DNA of 64,000 nt from Sinotaia quadrata. Taxonomy: Eukaryota; Mollusca; Gastropoda; Architaenioglossa; Viviparidae. The translations under genes were made by a program, and so were the position numbers. Within the stretch, counting starts at the first letter, position 1; each line of letters starts with the position of its first letter. The stretch is taken from contig CM054184.1 of assembly GCA_028829895.1 (NCBI GenBank), positions 49,723,201 through 49,787,200 of the forward strand, read 5' to 3'. Positions 1 through 10,941 of this stretch are shown piece by piece. The notes under the pieces are model-generated. The model searched no databases. It saw nothing but the letters and a program-made list of their open reading frames with translations, and was not told the origin of the DNA.

Positions 1-295
1 GATTCACGCTCACTAGACTACGGGATCACAACATGACTAATTACCAACCACGTGGTAGGCATTGATTGCATGACTACGAGATCACAACATGACTAATTAC
101 CAACTACGTGGTAGGCATTGATTGCATGACTACGAGATCACATCATGACTAATTACCGACTACGTGGTAGGCATTGATTGTATGACTACGGGATCACAAC
201 ATGACTAATTACCGACTACGTGGTAGGCATTGATTGCATGACTACGAGATCACAACATGACTAATTACCGACTACGTACTATGCACTGAGTACAT
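1..295. repeat. 56-bp minisatellite, about 5 copies
   Basis: The unit begins gactacgggatcacaacatg and recurs at 16, 72, 128 and so on, spaced 56 bp, with a few substitutions per copy. The array runs off the left edge, so its full length is unknown. No coding frame. Confidence 0.9.
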
Positions 296-434
296 GACCA
301 GAACTCCCTACACGACTAACAAATGACTACATAATAGATTTTGACCGCGTGATAATTTTTAGTGATTAATTATATGACTATCCGCTCACTTCATTACTAA
401 TTGCTGACGTGAAACGCTATTAGAGTTAACAAAA

Positions 435-588
435 CGTAAGTCACACGTTACACGACTTTTTTCACTTAGCACAGCGTTAACAGTGTTTGGTCAAGGACGG
501 ATAGACAACTCGTAAGTCACACGTTACATGAGTTTTTCCACTTTGCACAGCTGTAACACTGTTTTGCCAAGGACGGAGAGACAAGTCG
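435..588. repeat. 76-bp tandem duplication, 2 copies
   Basis: Two diverged copies start cgtaagtcacacgttaca at 435 and 511. The flanks (300-430 and 590-960) hold no recognisable gene or repeat. Confidence 0.75.
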
Positions 589-959
589 TAAAATAACGGA
601 AGACGTAAAATTAATAAACGACACACCAAGTAGTGTGAGCCTAGTGTGATATCTTACACCTCATAAACTGCTATGAAGTTAGTTTTTCATCGTTATCTGG
701 GCTATGAATTCATTATTTAAAACTGTACAGTATTAAAAGTTGTGACAAAGGCAAGCACGTAATCCTTCGGCATCCCACATCTTATCCGACTATTTAATAG
801 CACGCAATACACAACTCTAAGATCTATTCAGTACTACGTCAAAAATTGCGATAAACACACTTTATTAACTCACAACATGACGTAGAACAATGACGTATTG
901 ACATAGCACTATGACAGGAATATTGACAACTGTGAATCCTATACTAAAGCACCAAGGGC

Positions 960-1165
960 TACTCAGTATCATACTTTGACACGACTCGCTGCTCTGAACC
1001 CTACGGCTCTCATAGGACTGCATTTACTCAATATCATACTTTGACACGACTCCCTGCTCAGAACCCTACGGCTCACGCAGTTGCATTTACTCAGTCTCAT
1101 ACTTTGACACGACTCCCTGCTCAGAACCCTACGGCTCACACACGTCTGCATTTACTCAGAATCAT
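960..1165. repeat. 64-bp minisatellite, 3 copies
   Basis: Units starting catactttgacacgactc occur at 970, 1035 and 1098. Short open frames on both strands here arise from the repeat and are not genes. Confidence 0.85.
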
Positions 1166-1299
1166 TCCATGCCCCCGCTATTGTCACCACAGAACCACAC
1201 AGTTGACTCAAGAAAGGAAATTATTCAACTCCAAACTTCTAAGAACTAGGAACTAACCACTTCTCGCTTGGAGAGCTGAAACAAACGCAGAACACACCA

Positions 1300-1841
1300 C
1301 ATCTCTCAAGAATTCCGCACTACAACTGCTACTCGACTTTGTGCGCTGTGATAAAACACAACACGCCACATCTCACGTGCCCAGGCTCTCAACACAGTGA
1401 TCGGCGATCGAAGCGACTGCTGGCGACACGCCGCGCCCAGTTGTATATTAGTCGTGCTGCATGTCGACCGCGTACAAATTACAAAGCAGACGTCAACCAC
1501 GCACGGGTGTCCCACCCTGCGAACAAAGCTACCTGTGAGTACCTGCGAGTGCTTTGCAGTTCATTGCGAAGTGAACACGCTTTCGCCAGTGTTCACCCTA
1601 AGTTTAAGTTTACCTGCTCTCTATCATAGTAACAAAATAAACCCGGCTGACACATCTTACCCACACGTCTCGGTCATCCTGTCTTGGACTTTTATCTGAT
1701 AAACAAGAGGCGTGTTTCCGGCCGCGGCCTGAATTTGCCCGCCAGTGCTGGGAGACAACGAATGGCTAAGTGATTGCTTTTCAAAAAGTGTTCTCTGACT
1801 GGAATAAGTGAACGATATTGTTGCCAGCAAGTTTGTGCGCG
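1300..1841 (+). promoter_or_regulatory. CpG-richer island with candidate non-coding first exon
   Basis: In a window of low GC, this stretch is visibly GC- and CpG-richer, densest at about 1380-1520 and 1720-1745. It ends in a consensus splice donor: GCGCG followed by gtaagtttg, with the GT at 1842. There is no convincing protein in it. One reading is a promoter plus 5'UTR exon of a plus-strand gene; the next plus-strand acceptor with a coding exon is at 19424 (SH2-like gene). That link is inference: the intron would be about 17.6 kb and no TATA box or TSS can be fixed. Confidence 0.3.
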
Positions 1842-2103
1842 GTAAGTTTGGGTTACAGAAGTTTGAAAAATAAGGGGTGATTTAATTAGAGCGGTGTGAG
1901 GCTAAAATTAGGGTTGAATGCTTTTCATTGAATAGAGTGGACTTATCTGCATGTGTACTCGAGCGCAGTCGTTCTATTGTGCGTGCAAGCGTGTCGAGAG
2001 CATTGTTTTCGTGTTGACATGTTGAACCTTTAGACAAGGAATTACACCGTATGTGTTTATATAGAATGGGGTGTTCACCTTATGGAATAAGCAGACGTTT
2101 AAA

Positions 2104-2484
2104 TATTGTGTTTGTAGTGTATAAAAATATACCCTAATATACTTGTAAGCGTGTATCCAATATTGTGTTTGTAGTGTGTAAATATTTACTAATATATTTG
2201 TAAACGTGTATTCAGTATTGTGTTTGTAGTGTGTAAATGTAGACACTATTGTACAACAACTATACGCGTAATTAATACCGTCAGAGTTCGAAAGTGGACA
2301 GGCGTTGACAATATTTTACGTCATAGCGTTTGTAGTGTAGAAATATTACTTTTATATGCTTACTGTAAAGAATGATTGTGTCTGTAGAAGACTGACAATA
2401 TTTGTACTTATGACTTTTCAGTATGTTGGTAATATTACTTTTATATGCAAACTGTAAACGGATGGTTGTGTCTGTAGACGACTT
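2104..2484. repeat. Diverged 55-57-bp and about 90-bp tandem repeats
   Basis: Three copies of a unit beginning tattgtgtttgtagtgt occur at 2104, 2161 and 2216. A second pair of copies, sharing attacttttatatgc and tgtgtctgtag, spans about 2344-2484. The interval 2485-2935 holds nothing recognisable. Confidence 0.7.
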
Positions 2485-2933
2485 AACTCATGGCTAGAGT
2501 ACGATGAATGACACTGTAATACTTGTGCAATTGTATACTTATTTGTCTAAGTATGTAATATTAACCTAGTATAGTAGTTTTCAGTTTAGTAATTGCTACA
2601 TCACCAGCACATTTCTAATGATGCTTGTAGAGGTACATTACAGTGCGTATGTATCTGCAAGGAAAAGTATATGTATGTTACTAAAGTGTTGCATGAAGTC
2701 AGTCACTCGGTTACACTATCAGCAAGTGCAAAAGGGCCGTTACAGTCTTGCTTTCATCTCATTGAAAAGGATCGTTACAACATCAGAGTGAAAAGGGAAC
2801 CGTCACAGTTTGCTTTCATCTCAGTGAACGGTCTGTATTCACTGTCAATAAAATTGTTACGTCACTTGAATTTATATTAGATATAATCACGCCGCTCAAT
2901 GCGCACATAGACATGGTTTCACTTTTGCAAGTA

Positions 2934-2937
<4 letters not shown>

Positions 2938-2986
<49 letters not shown>

Positions 2987-2987
2987 G

Positions 2988-3028
<41 letters not shown>
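2938..3028. repeat. (CA)n microsatellite with CG interruption
   Basis: About 90 bp of CA dinucleotides with an internal cgcacgcacgcgcgcg block. Open frames here are dipeptide artefacts. Confidence 0.97.
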
Positions 3029-3045
3029 CCTAATATCTTATTACA

Positions 3046-3160
3046 TATTGCAAAGGTCTACACTCTGCAAACGTCATTTATTACGTACTACAAAGGTCTA
3101 CACTTTGCAAACGTCATTTATTACATACTACAAAGGTCTACACTCTGCAAACGTCATTAT
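3046..3160. repeat. About 40-bp minisatellite, 3 copies
   Basis: The unit contains caaaggtctacactctgcaa followed by acgtcattta, repeated three times directly after the CA tract. Confidence 0.9.
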
Positions 3161-3239
3161 TGCGTAGATTGTAATTCTATGTTGAATGTTTCTGAAGTCT
3201 ATGCATATATTTTAACCCTACATTGTTCTCAAGTCTGCA

Positions 3240-4165
3240 TTCTTGTCAATGTAATGACTTATTTCTGTGGAATACACAATGACTTGCTGCTGTAAATTAC
3301 GCACTTTAGTGACTTCGAATTACAGTACTGTGAAATGTGTCTGTACTGACTTAATGCTATGAAAAACTCACTGCCATGAATTATTGCTGTGGAAAAACTC
3401 GCTGATGTGACTTACTGTGAAATACTGCTATGAAAAACTCACTGCCATGAATTATTGCTGTGGAAAAACTCGCTGACATGACTTAATGCTGTGGAGTACT
3501 TGCTGTCGTGAATTACTGCTTTGAAAAACTCACTGCCATGAATTATTGCTGTGGAAAAACTCGCTGATGTGACTTACTGTGAAATAGTTGCTGTCGTTAA
3601 TTACTGCTTTGAAAAAATTCACTTCATGGATTATTGCTATAAAAAAAAAATGTCATGACATAATACTGCGAAATACTCGCTGTCATGACTTACTACAGGA
3701 GCATTCTCAATGTTATGACTTTCTACTATGGAATACTCACTGTCATGACTTACTTCTGTGATATACTCAGTATCATGACTTACTTCTGTGACATACTCAA
3801 TGTCATGGTTTACTATTGTGGCATACTCACTGTCATGACTTACTACTCTGACGTACTCAATGTTATGACTTACTACTGTGACATAATGTCATGACTTACT
3901 ATTGTGACATACTTAGTGCTGTGAAATACTCGCTGTCGTGACTTAGTGCTTTGAAAAACTCACTGTCATGACTTACTGCTGTGAAGTACTCACTGCCATG
4001 ACTTACTGCTGTGACCGACTCACTGTCATGACTTATTGCTGTGAAATACTCATTGTCATGAATCACTGCTGACATACTCACTGTCCTGACTTACTGCTGG
4101 TGAAGTACTCACTATCATGACTTACTGATGCAACCTACTCACTGTAATGACTTAATCATGTGAAA
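3240..4165. repeat. Long diverged 34-36-bp minisatellite, about 25 copies
   Basis: Variants of gacttactgctgtgaaata followed by ctcactgtcat run for about 0.9 kb. Sub-blocks share private changes (ggaaaaactcgctg at 3380-3570; acatactcaatgtcatg at 3700-3890), implying several rounds of local amplification. Open frames on both strands are repeat artefacts. Confidence 0.9.
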
Positions 4166-4344
4166 TATTCACCCATTCTCCTACTTCACCAAGCCTGAGT
4201 GAAGATTTTACGCATGCATATTTACTCTGCGAAATGTCTTTTTCTTAGACCTTAGAGTCTGAGATCTTTTGAACTGAGAGAAGCAAAGGAATGTGCTCTT
4301 GACGTGCGTTTTGCAAGTATTTTCCCTAGTTCTTCTTTCTCGGC

Positions 4345-4535
4345 TTGCACGCATGCGTATACACACACAGACCCACACACCTGCGCGCGCATACACACAT
4401 GCAAACGTGCACTTACATTCGCTCGCGAAAGAGTGACAATATGTAAGGGATTGGTGGAGGGAAAGATAGCATTCTGGTACGTCACTGTCTTGCCAGTCCA
4501 CTCTGTACACAATAAATAAAGCAATCCTGATACAC

Positions 4536-4592
<57 letters not shown>
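4345..4592. repeat. Two CA-rich microsatellites around unique DNA
   Basis: Interrupted CA/CGCA at 4350-4420 and a purer CA tract at 4533-4592, with about 110 bp of unique sequence between. Confidence 0.9.
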
Positions 4593-4599
<7 letters not shown>

Positions 4600-4811
4600 T
4601 ATACACGCACAAAAAGACGTATACACTCTTTTTTCTTTTAATAATTAAAATTTATATACGTGTATTATTTTTTTTTAATCCAGTTACGAGAAGTCAGATT
4701 GATTTTCAAAACAAATGCAATTTAAATAGGATTAGAACAGTTTCGTTTCGATTTTTTTCATTTTATCTCCCCATAGTAGGACAGTTGTTTGATAAGAGAG
4801 ACTAAAAGTGG

Positions 4812-4960
4812 CACGTGTGTTTTGATTAACAATTTGCGTGAAAGTCTGCAGAGCTTACCACAAAAAATCTTTGACCCAAGTACACGTGTTTTGATTAACA
4901 ATTTGCTTGAAAGTCTGCAGAGCTTACCACAAAAAAAATCTTTGACCCAAGTACACGTGA
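4812..4960. repeat. About 71-bp tandem duplication, 2 copies
   Basis: Copies share ttttgattaacaatttgc and gaaagtctgcagagcttacc, starting at about 4812 and 4882. Confidence 0.9.
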
Positions 4961-5204
4961 CAAAAGACAGCTGCTCTGTTAGGTGTTTAACTAGGCTGGA
5001 AGTTTTCACAGTGAATTAGTGTTGTCTGCCGCTGATCTGCTGAAAGACTGGACTTATAATTATAGAGGCTCACCAATATAGGTCAGTGCTCTCTACGAGT
5101 TACTCAGTGTGTCATTTTCAGATCCGTCATCCTTAGACATCGGTTTGAGTCGTCCAAGATGACTGTGTTATTCCCTTGCCCATTGAGAACTTTCCTGACA
5201 CACG

Positions 5205-5375
5205 GCTCCGGAGAGATTAATGACACAGACTCCGGCGAGATTAGTGACACACGACTCTGGCGAGATTAATGACACACGGCTCCAACGAGATTAGTGACAC
5301 ACGACTCTGGCGAGATTAATGACACATGGCTCCTGCGAGATTAGTGACACATGGCTCCGAAGAAATTAGTCACGC
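5205..5375. repeat. 25-bp minisatellite, about 7 copies
   Basis: The unit is gacacacgactctggcgaga plus ttaat, with alternating variants. Confidence 0.9.
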
Positions 5376-6070
5376 CCTAGAGACACTTGAGACATCACTG
5401 AAATATTTCATTCAGCCTTTCATTTTTGGAACTACAGGAGATTAATCAAATGTAGATACAGAAGGTAGAAGTGCATATATTTTAGTTCCCATTAATTCCT
5501 GGCGCCATTTTACTCATCAGTAATGATTCGTCAATAATAGCACACTACAATAGGGTTTGTTTGTTCTCAGATCAGGTTTTTTCTGGGTATCTGGTGTCAA
5601 TGCTGAGTTATCATTATTCCGTGTCTGGATTTTTATAGATCAAATTAATTCTTTGTCTTAAAGTGTATTATATATTTGTGTGTTGAGTGTGTGTGTTGTA
5701 TGTGTTTGCGTATGGACGCAGTTTGTGGTATATTTTTAATACGAGTATTAACAAGAATATCTACACTTAAATGCCTTCTTAGTCTTAATAAATAGTACTC
5801 ATAAACCAAGTATAAAGCCAATCGAGAATGTGTTTTAAGGGTTGCGGTAAATGTAGTGCTCTTCATTGATCTTATACAAACTATTTTTTTATAATTTTTA
5901 CTAACGTTAAATAATCAATGATGTTTTTGTTTTTGTTTGTTTTTTCTTTTGTATTTGGCTGTTCCATTCGCTATTTTATTGATGTCTTGACAGGTCGGTT
6001 TGTTGGGTTACCGGTGGCCAGATGATTTGATTTGCTGGTTGGTTGGTAAATTCTCAGTGCTTCTCTCCCT

Positions 6071-6120
<50 letters not shown>

Positions 6121-8127
6121 TGTTTGTGTATGTGTGCGTGCGTGCGTGAAGATTTTGCCAATCATATCATCCCCACCCCCGCCAGTAAACTAGAACAAAC
6201 TGGATCTGTAAAGTACAGACTTATCAAAATAAAGAGTGTCCACAAGGGGTCATGATAACGGTTATACACTTCTAATCAGCCAACTATCAGTTTTAATAAG
6301 GGTCTCTGCTTACAGGCAGGCATTCCTTATGATAGAAGTTTTGTGTGTATAAGTGACGTTATCACTCTCGGCCGGTCTCAAAAGTAAATGAAGCAGTTTG
6401 TGGAAAAATTCTGTTAAGTGAGAATTGGGGTTAGAGGTATGTTTAATGTTAAATACATTTCTCATCGTATTATTAGAATGTGAGTTAGCTTAGAGATTGT
6501 TGCTAAAGATTTTTATAACGTGAATGTCGGTTATATCCACATGATGATTGCAGCTATTGAAAAAAAATCAGCATTCTAAAAAAATCCTCATTCGGGTGGA
6601 ATACGGGTGGGTTTGGGGGGTTATATATCGTGTATGATAAGATGTCAATCTTTATGAAACTACACAAGGGCACACACACATGATTGCGCTTGCACTCGTG
6701 TGCACACACATACATACATATATACACGTGTAAAATTAACCATTAAACACAAAACATGAAGAAAATTATCTCTTGTTATTCTTTTTATTTATAATAACAG
6801 ATATACAAAATTTCAGTTATATAGAAACTGTAAGAGTGACGTCATCTATTGCCCCCTTACATATAAACACCCACAGAATATGGCAATTTTGCATTTGTAG
6901 GGGAATCTTGCAATTCGAGAGTTCTGTTGTTATTGTCGAATAAATATTTTCTTGGTTTCTTTCCTGATTGGAGAAATTGGCTTCTGTTGACTTCTTCTGC
7001 AGGTGTAAACTGTTTGGATCCATTCTTTGACTGGGTCGTTACCCTTGCCACTCACTGTTCTGTGACTTGGATCCACTGACGACTATTTTTAGCCGATAGT
7101 TTGGCATTGCGGCTGTTTTCATCATTCGGTGCTGTGCTTTGATTTGCGTGTCGAGAAATTGTCCAAAAGGAATTTTTGTATTGATTCATCTACTTATTAT
7201 GTCCTTGTGGGACTGTGTCCCTGTGTTTCCACGGCAACCATTATTATAACACAAATGTGTGTTAATGAGTAACTGAATCTATGCTGTTATTCAGGGACTT
7301 TTTTTCCATCCAGTTAATAAATGTGTACGACGTTTTAATTTTCTCCATGAAATACCATAATTAAACTAATTCCTTTCCGTTCCTTTCTCTGATTACGCTG
7401 CGCAGCCATTCGTCCTCACACATACACAAAAGAGTAGTCGGCCTTGACAGTCTTGGCTGAATATAAATGACAGCTAAACTGTGCAAGTAAGGCCAAAAAG
7501 GATCTAATTAGAATGTAAATAACTAGGTCCTTCAAATAACTCGTGCTGACAGTGGATATGAGTGATGGAAGGGGGCTGGAAGAGAAAATAGTCGGGTGCT
7601 GTGAGAGTGGTTTGTTGGCGAGCATAAATATGCATGAGCGTGTGTGTATGTGGTCGTGTGCGTGTGTCGTATTTGTGTACGCTTTTATGTTGTGTGTGCT
7701 TATAAGTAAATATATATATGGCATGTAGGTGTGTATATCCTTGTGCAAGTGTGTGTGTGTGTGTGTGAGTTAGTGAAACTCATGCAGTTCATTGTTTCCA
7801 AGGCACGTGTGCATGAGTCGATTAACCTTTCTCTGAAAATCCCATTTGACGCGCGAATATAGTGCACTGTTCATGTGGGTCCGCTGAGACAATCTAGAAA
7901 CGTCTAACTCATTCTGGCTTTCTGGTGCTACTATCCAGGTTTTGTATACAAATCGTCATTTTTAAAAAGTACGAAAGCAGACAAATGATATCACGTGTGT
8001 TCAAGACGAATCTATCAACCAGTACGTTTCGTTATTGCAATCTATTGAACACGTCTTAGCTTTAACTGAAACTATATCATGTTTAGGTTTGTTTACGTTG
8101 ATTAAACTTTTTGCATTGATTATTTAA
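5376..8127. other. Intergenic, no gene seen; one CT microsatellite
   Basis: No open frame looks like a protein or is bounded by paired splice sites. It contains a (CT)n tract at 6065-6118 and short TG-rich tracts near 7630-7770. The apparent Glu-Arg frame around 6050 is the CT tract read on the minus strand. Confidence 0.6.
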
Positions 8128-8330
8128 AAATATTCAGTCCTGAGATAAGTGCTAAAAGATATTCAGTCCTGAGATAAGTGCTAAAAAATATTCAGTCCTG
8201 AGATAAGTGCTATTTCATATTGATACCACCAAACGCTCTGTATGGATTTTCTTGAATATGAACTTTACAGTTGTAGACCACTCTGTATGGGTTTTCTTGA
8301 ATATTGAACTTACAGTTTGTAGATCATTAT
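8128..8330. repeat. 29-bp triplet and adjacent about 45-bp duplication
   Basis: tattcagtcctgagataagt recurs at 8131, 8160 and about 8188. Immediately after, a unit with ctctgtatgg and ttttcttgaatat is duplicated (8233-8330). Confidence 0.85.
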
Positions 8331-9159
8331 GTAAACTTTAGCCGCGATGTAGCCAAGGGAGTAGATCATTATATAGGCATTAACTAGACCATTCTATAGT
8401 CATTAGCGTGAACTATTGTGTCAATATTAGCACAGATCATTATGTAGAAATCAGATATGGGTCAGTACATCATCCGTCCTCAGGTCTCTGAACCTGTCGG
8501 GTGAGGTTGTTGCTCAAGCCGTGTTTACTAACGGCTGACCCTCGTGTTCCTTACCGCCAGCCCCTGTTTCATTTGTGGACGTGGCTGTGGTGTCAGTGAC
8601 ACGGGTTCCAGGGTTAGGCCTATGTAGAATGTATTTATTCCCCAGAATTCTTGTGACTGGACTCTGTTAAAATCTCAGCTTCTAAAGTGCCGGTCACGTA
8701 CTGATTGTGTACTTTAGTTACTGGTAGAGCATCTTTAGGCCCATTGGCGTATGTTACTGTAACTCTTTTTCCTGTGGATGCATTTTCACTTACAATATAG
8801 GCATGTAACACTATGGGAAAACTGCACCCTGTTGTCAAGCAAGAAGTCTATTTCTTTACCATTTACTAAACCTCTGGTTATATTATTACCCCAATTCCCC
8901 ATCTTCCTGGGTTTTACTGACCGCACAGACTCTATTAATTTGTCTGCTTCTGGAATCAGGCGCTGTGTGTCCTTTCTTTTCGCAGATAGAGAGGCTAACC
9001 TGTTGTATCTGGTCTCTGCTGTCTTGTGACAATCTTCTCTCATCCCCATACTTTCTTCTGTCAGTCAGAGCATTGCCATAATCCCTTTCGTTCTGACCGT
9101 GGTCTTTATACTTTTCATACTTACTTTCACACCTGACATTCTGTTGTACTTTCTCACCT

Positions 9160-9340
9160 TCAGTGCGGTATTTATTTGGTTTTGCGTGTTTTTGCATTCG
9201 GTGTGCTGTGTCGTGTTGTTCTGTGATCTCGGTGTGCTGTGTCGTGTTGTTCTGTGATCCCTGTGTGCTGTGTCGTGTTGTTCTGTGATCTCTGTGTGCT
9301 GTGTCGTGTTGTTCTGTGATCTCTGCGGTTTTGTCTAATG
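9160..9340 (-). repeat. About 36-bp tandem repeat inside the gag relic, 4 copies
   Basis: gtgctgtgtcgtgttgttct followed by gtgatctct occurs four times. On the minus strand it reads as a Thr/His/Gln-rich repeat interrupting the gag relic, so it expanded after or during decay of the element. Confidence 0.85.
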
Positions 9341-9879
9341 TTTTATACTGTCGCTCGGCTAAATATGTGATTAACTCTAATCTGTAACTCTCCATAACTC
9401 ATTAAAGAAATCTCTATTATAGTGACCCAACTTTCGAACAAACTAAGGAGTTTCACATGAAACTGTGTGCATCTCATAACCTGCACTTCATGGAAACGTT
9501 TTTAGTATCATTTGGCGGAAATACAGAATTATACATACAACTTCTATAAAACCTTGTAATTGTTCACGTCATTGTGGGATAGCATATGGTAAATGTCACG
9601 TGCTAGGCCCGTAAGGAAACAGGAAAGATTGATTGCCCAGTGTTCTTTTGGAATTTGGTATGCAGCTGCAGGACGCTCAAATTGCATTAAAAATTCATCT
9701 AATCCTTTTCATCTATCCTCGATAGGGGGGAAGAGTGATTTGGACTTTTCTTTTATCATGTCTATACATGAAATGAGCATCAGAGTTTTCAACACTATCT
9801 CCATCTTTTACTTCAGCCTGAAACATACTCCTTTTTTATTTTTCTCTTTCAACCTTAACTTGAACTTCCTCTAGTCTGA

Positions 9880-10540
9880 TCTCTCCTTCTAGGCATAACT
9901 TCCATTTCGAAATTATATTTCCTTTCCTTTATTTTCCTCAGCTAACCTTTCTTTTTTCCTTTCCTTTGGCTAACCTTTCTTTTCCTTTTCTTCGGCTAAC
10001 CTTTCTTTTTCTTGTTTTTCAGCTAACATTTCTTTATCTTTTTCCTTGACTAATCTTTCTTTTTCTTTTACTTTGGCTAACCTTTCTTTATCTTTGACTA
10101 ATCTTTCTTTTCTTTTTCCTTGACTAATCTTTCTTTTTCTTTTACTTTGGCTAACCTTTCTTTATCTTTTTCATGGGCTAATCTTTCTTTTTGTTGTTCT
10201 TCAGCTAACTTTTCTTTTTTCCTTTCCTTTGGCTAACATTTCTTTTCCTTTTCTTCGGCTAACCTTTCTTTTTCTTTTACTTCAGATAACCTTTCTTTAT
10301 CTTTTTCTTCGGCTCCTTTCTTTTTCTTGTTCTTTAGCTAACCTTTCTTTTTTCCTTTTCTTTGGCTAACCTTTCATTTTCTTTCCTTCGGCTAACCTTT
10401 CTTTATCTTTTTCTTCGGCTAATCTTTCTTTTTTTTTTACTTTGGCCCTTTCTTTTTCATTTTCTTTTGGCTAACCATTCTTTTTCTTTGACTGTTCTCA
10501 TCTTTTCTTCTCCCACAAAATCTTTGTTTCCCGTTCTACA
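9880..10540 (-). repeat. Coding-derived coiled-coil repeat of the gag relic
   Basis: On the plus strand this is an irregular pyrimidine-rich repeat around cggctaacctttctttttct, with 20-45 bp units. On the minus strand it encodes charged helical units of the Lys-Glu-Arg-Leu-Ala type. It is the N-terminal coiled-coil of the retroelement gag, expanded and frameshifted. Confidence 0.75.
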
Positions 10541-10639
10541 AATTCGTTAATTTGTTAACCCATTTAACCATAATCATCTATTACTTCTTTACATCACTCT
10601 TTCCTCAAATCGATATAAATTTCAGAAGCCATATTTTAA

Positions 10640-10886
10640 AACTACACCCTTTTAGAAGTAAGTACGTGTCATTTATCTTACAAAAGATTTTCTCACACAC
10701 TAAAACGTCTCTGTGAAATCACTCACGAACTATATATCTTATAGTTATACATACTAATAAATTAAGTAAAAGTAAAATAAAAATAAGGGTTCTATGCTTT
10801 AATGTAAAGTATCCTTACTTATACATTAACAATATGTTGATCAATCAAAGAGCATACATATAACTATTACTATTTCCTCTATAATA

Positions 10887-10941
<55 letters not shown>

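Larger units (their letters stand above)
8470..10632 (-). mobile_element. Decayed Ty3/gypsy-like LTR retrotransposon, gag-protease region
   Basis: Read on the minus strand, this is a gag-to-protease stretch broken by many stops and frameshifts. A start ATG at 10632 opens MASEIYIDLRKE. Next is a coiled-coil region of repeated KERLAEEKEK-type units (about 10540-9880), then a gag core with DEFLMQFER, PKEHWAINLSCFLTG and LARDIY (about 9720-9580). A segment ITYLAERQYKTLDKTAEIT lies at about 9370-9310, followed by a degraded zinc-knuckle remnant (CEKKGHTAPD, about 8970-8940). The protease-like part has GLVNGKEIDFLLD, then VLHAYIVSEN and ALPVTKVH down to about 8640, with a weak continuation to 8470. 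This order is typical of Ty3/gypsy elements of invertebrates (family knowledge). No reverse transcriptase, integrase or LTRs were found, so it is a dead fragment. Confidence 0.72.

Noticed and set aside
2816..4626. Cys/Val and Thr/His-rich small proteins
   Set aside because: CA/TG microsatellites and a diverged 35-bp array produce them.
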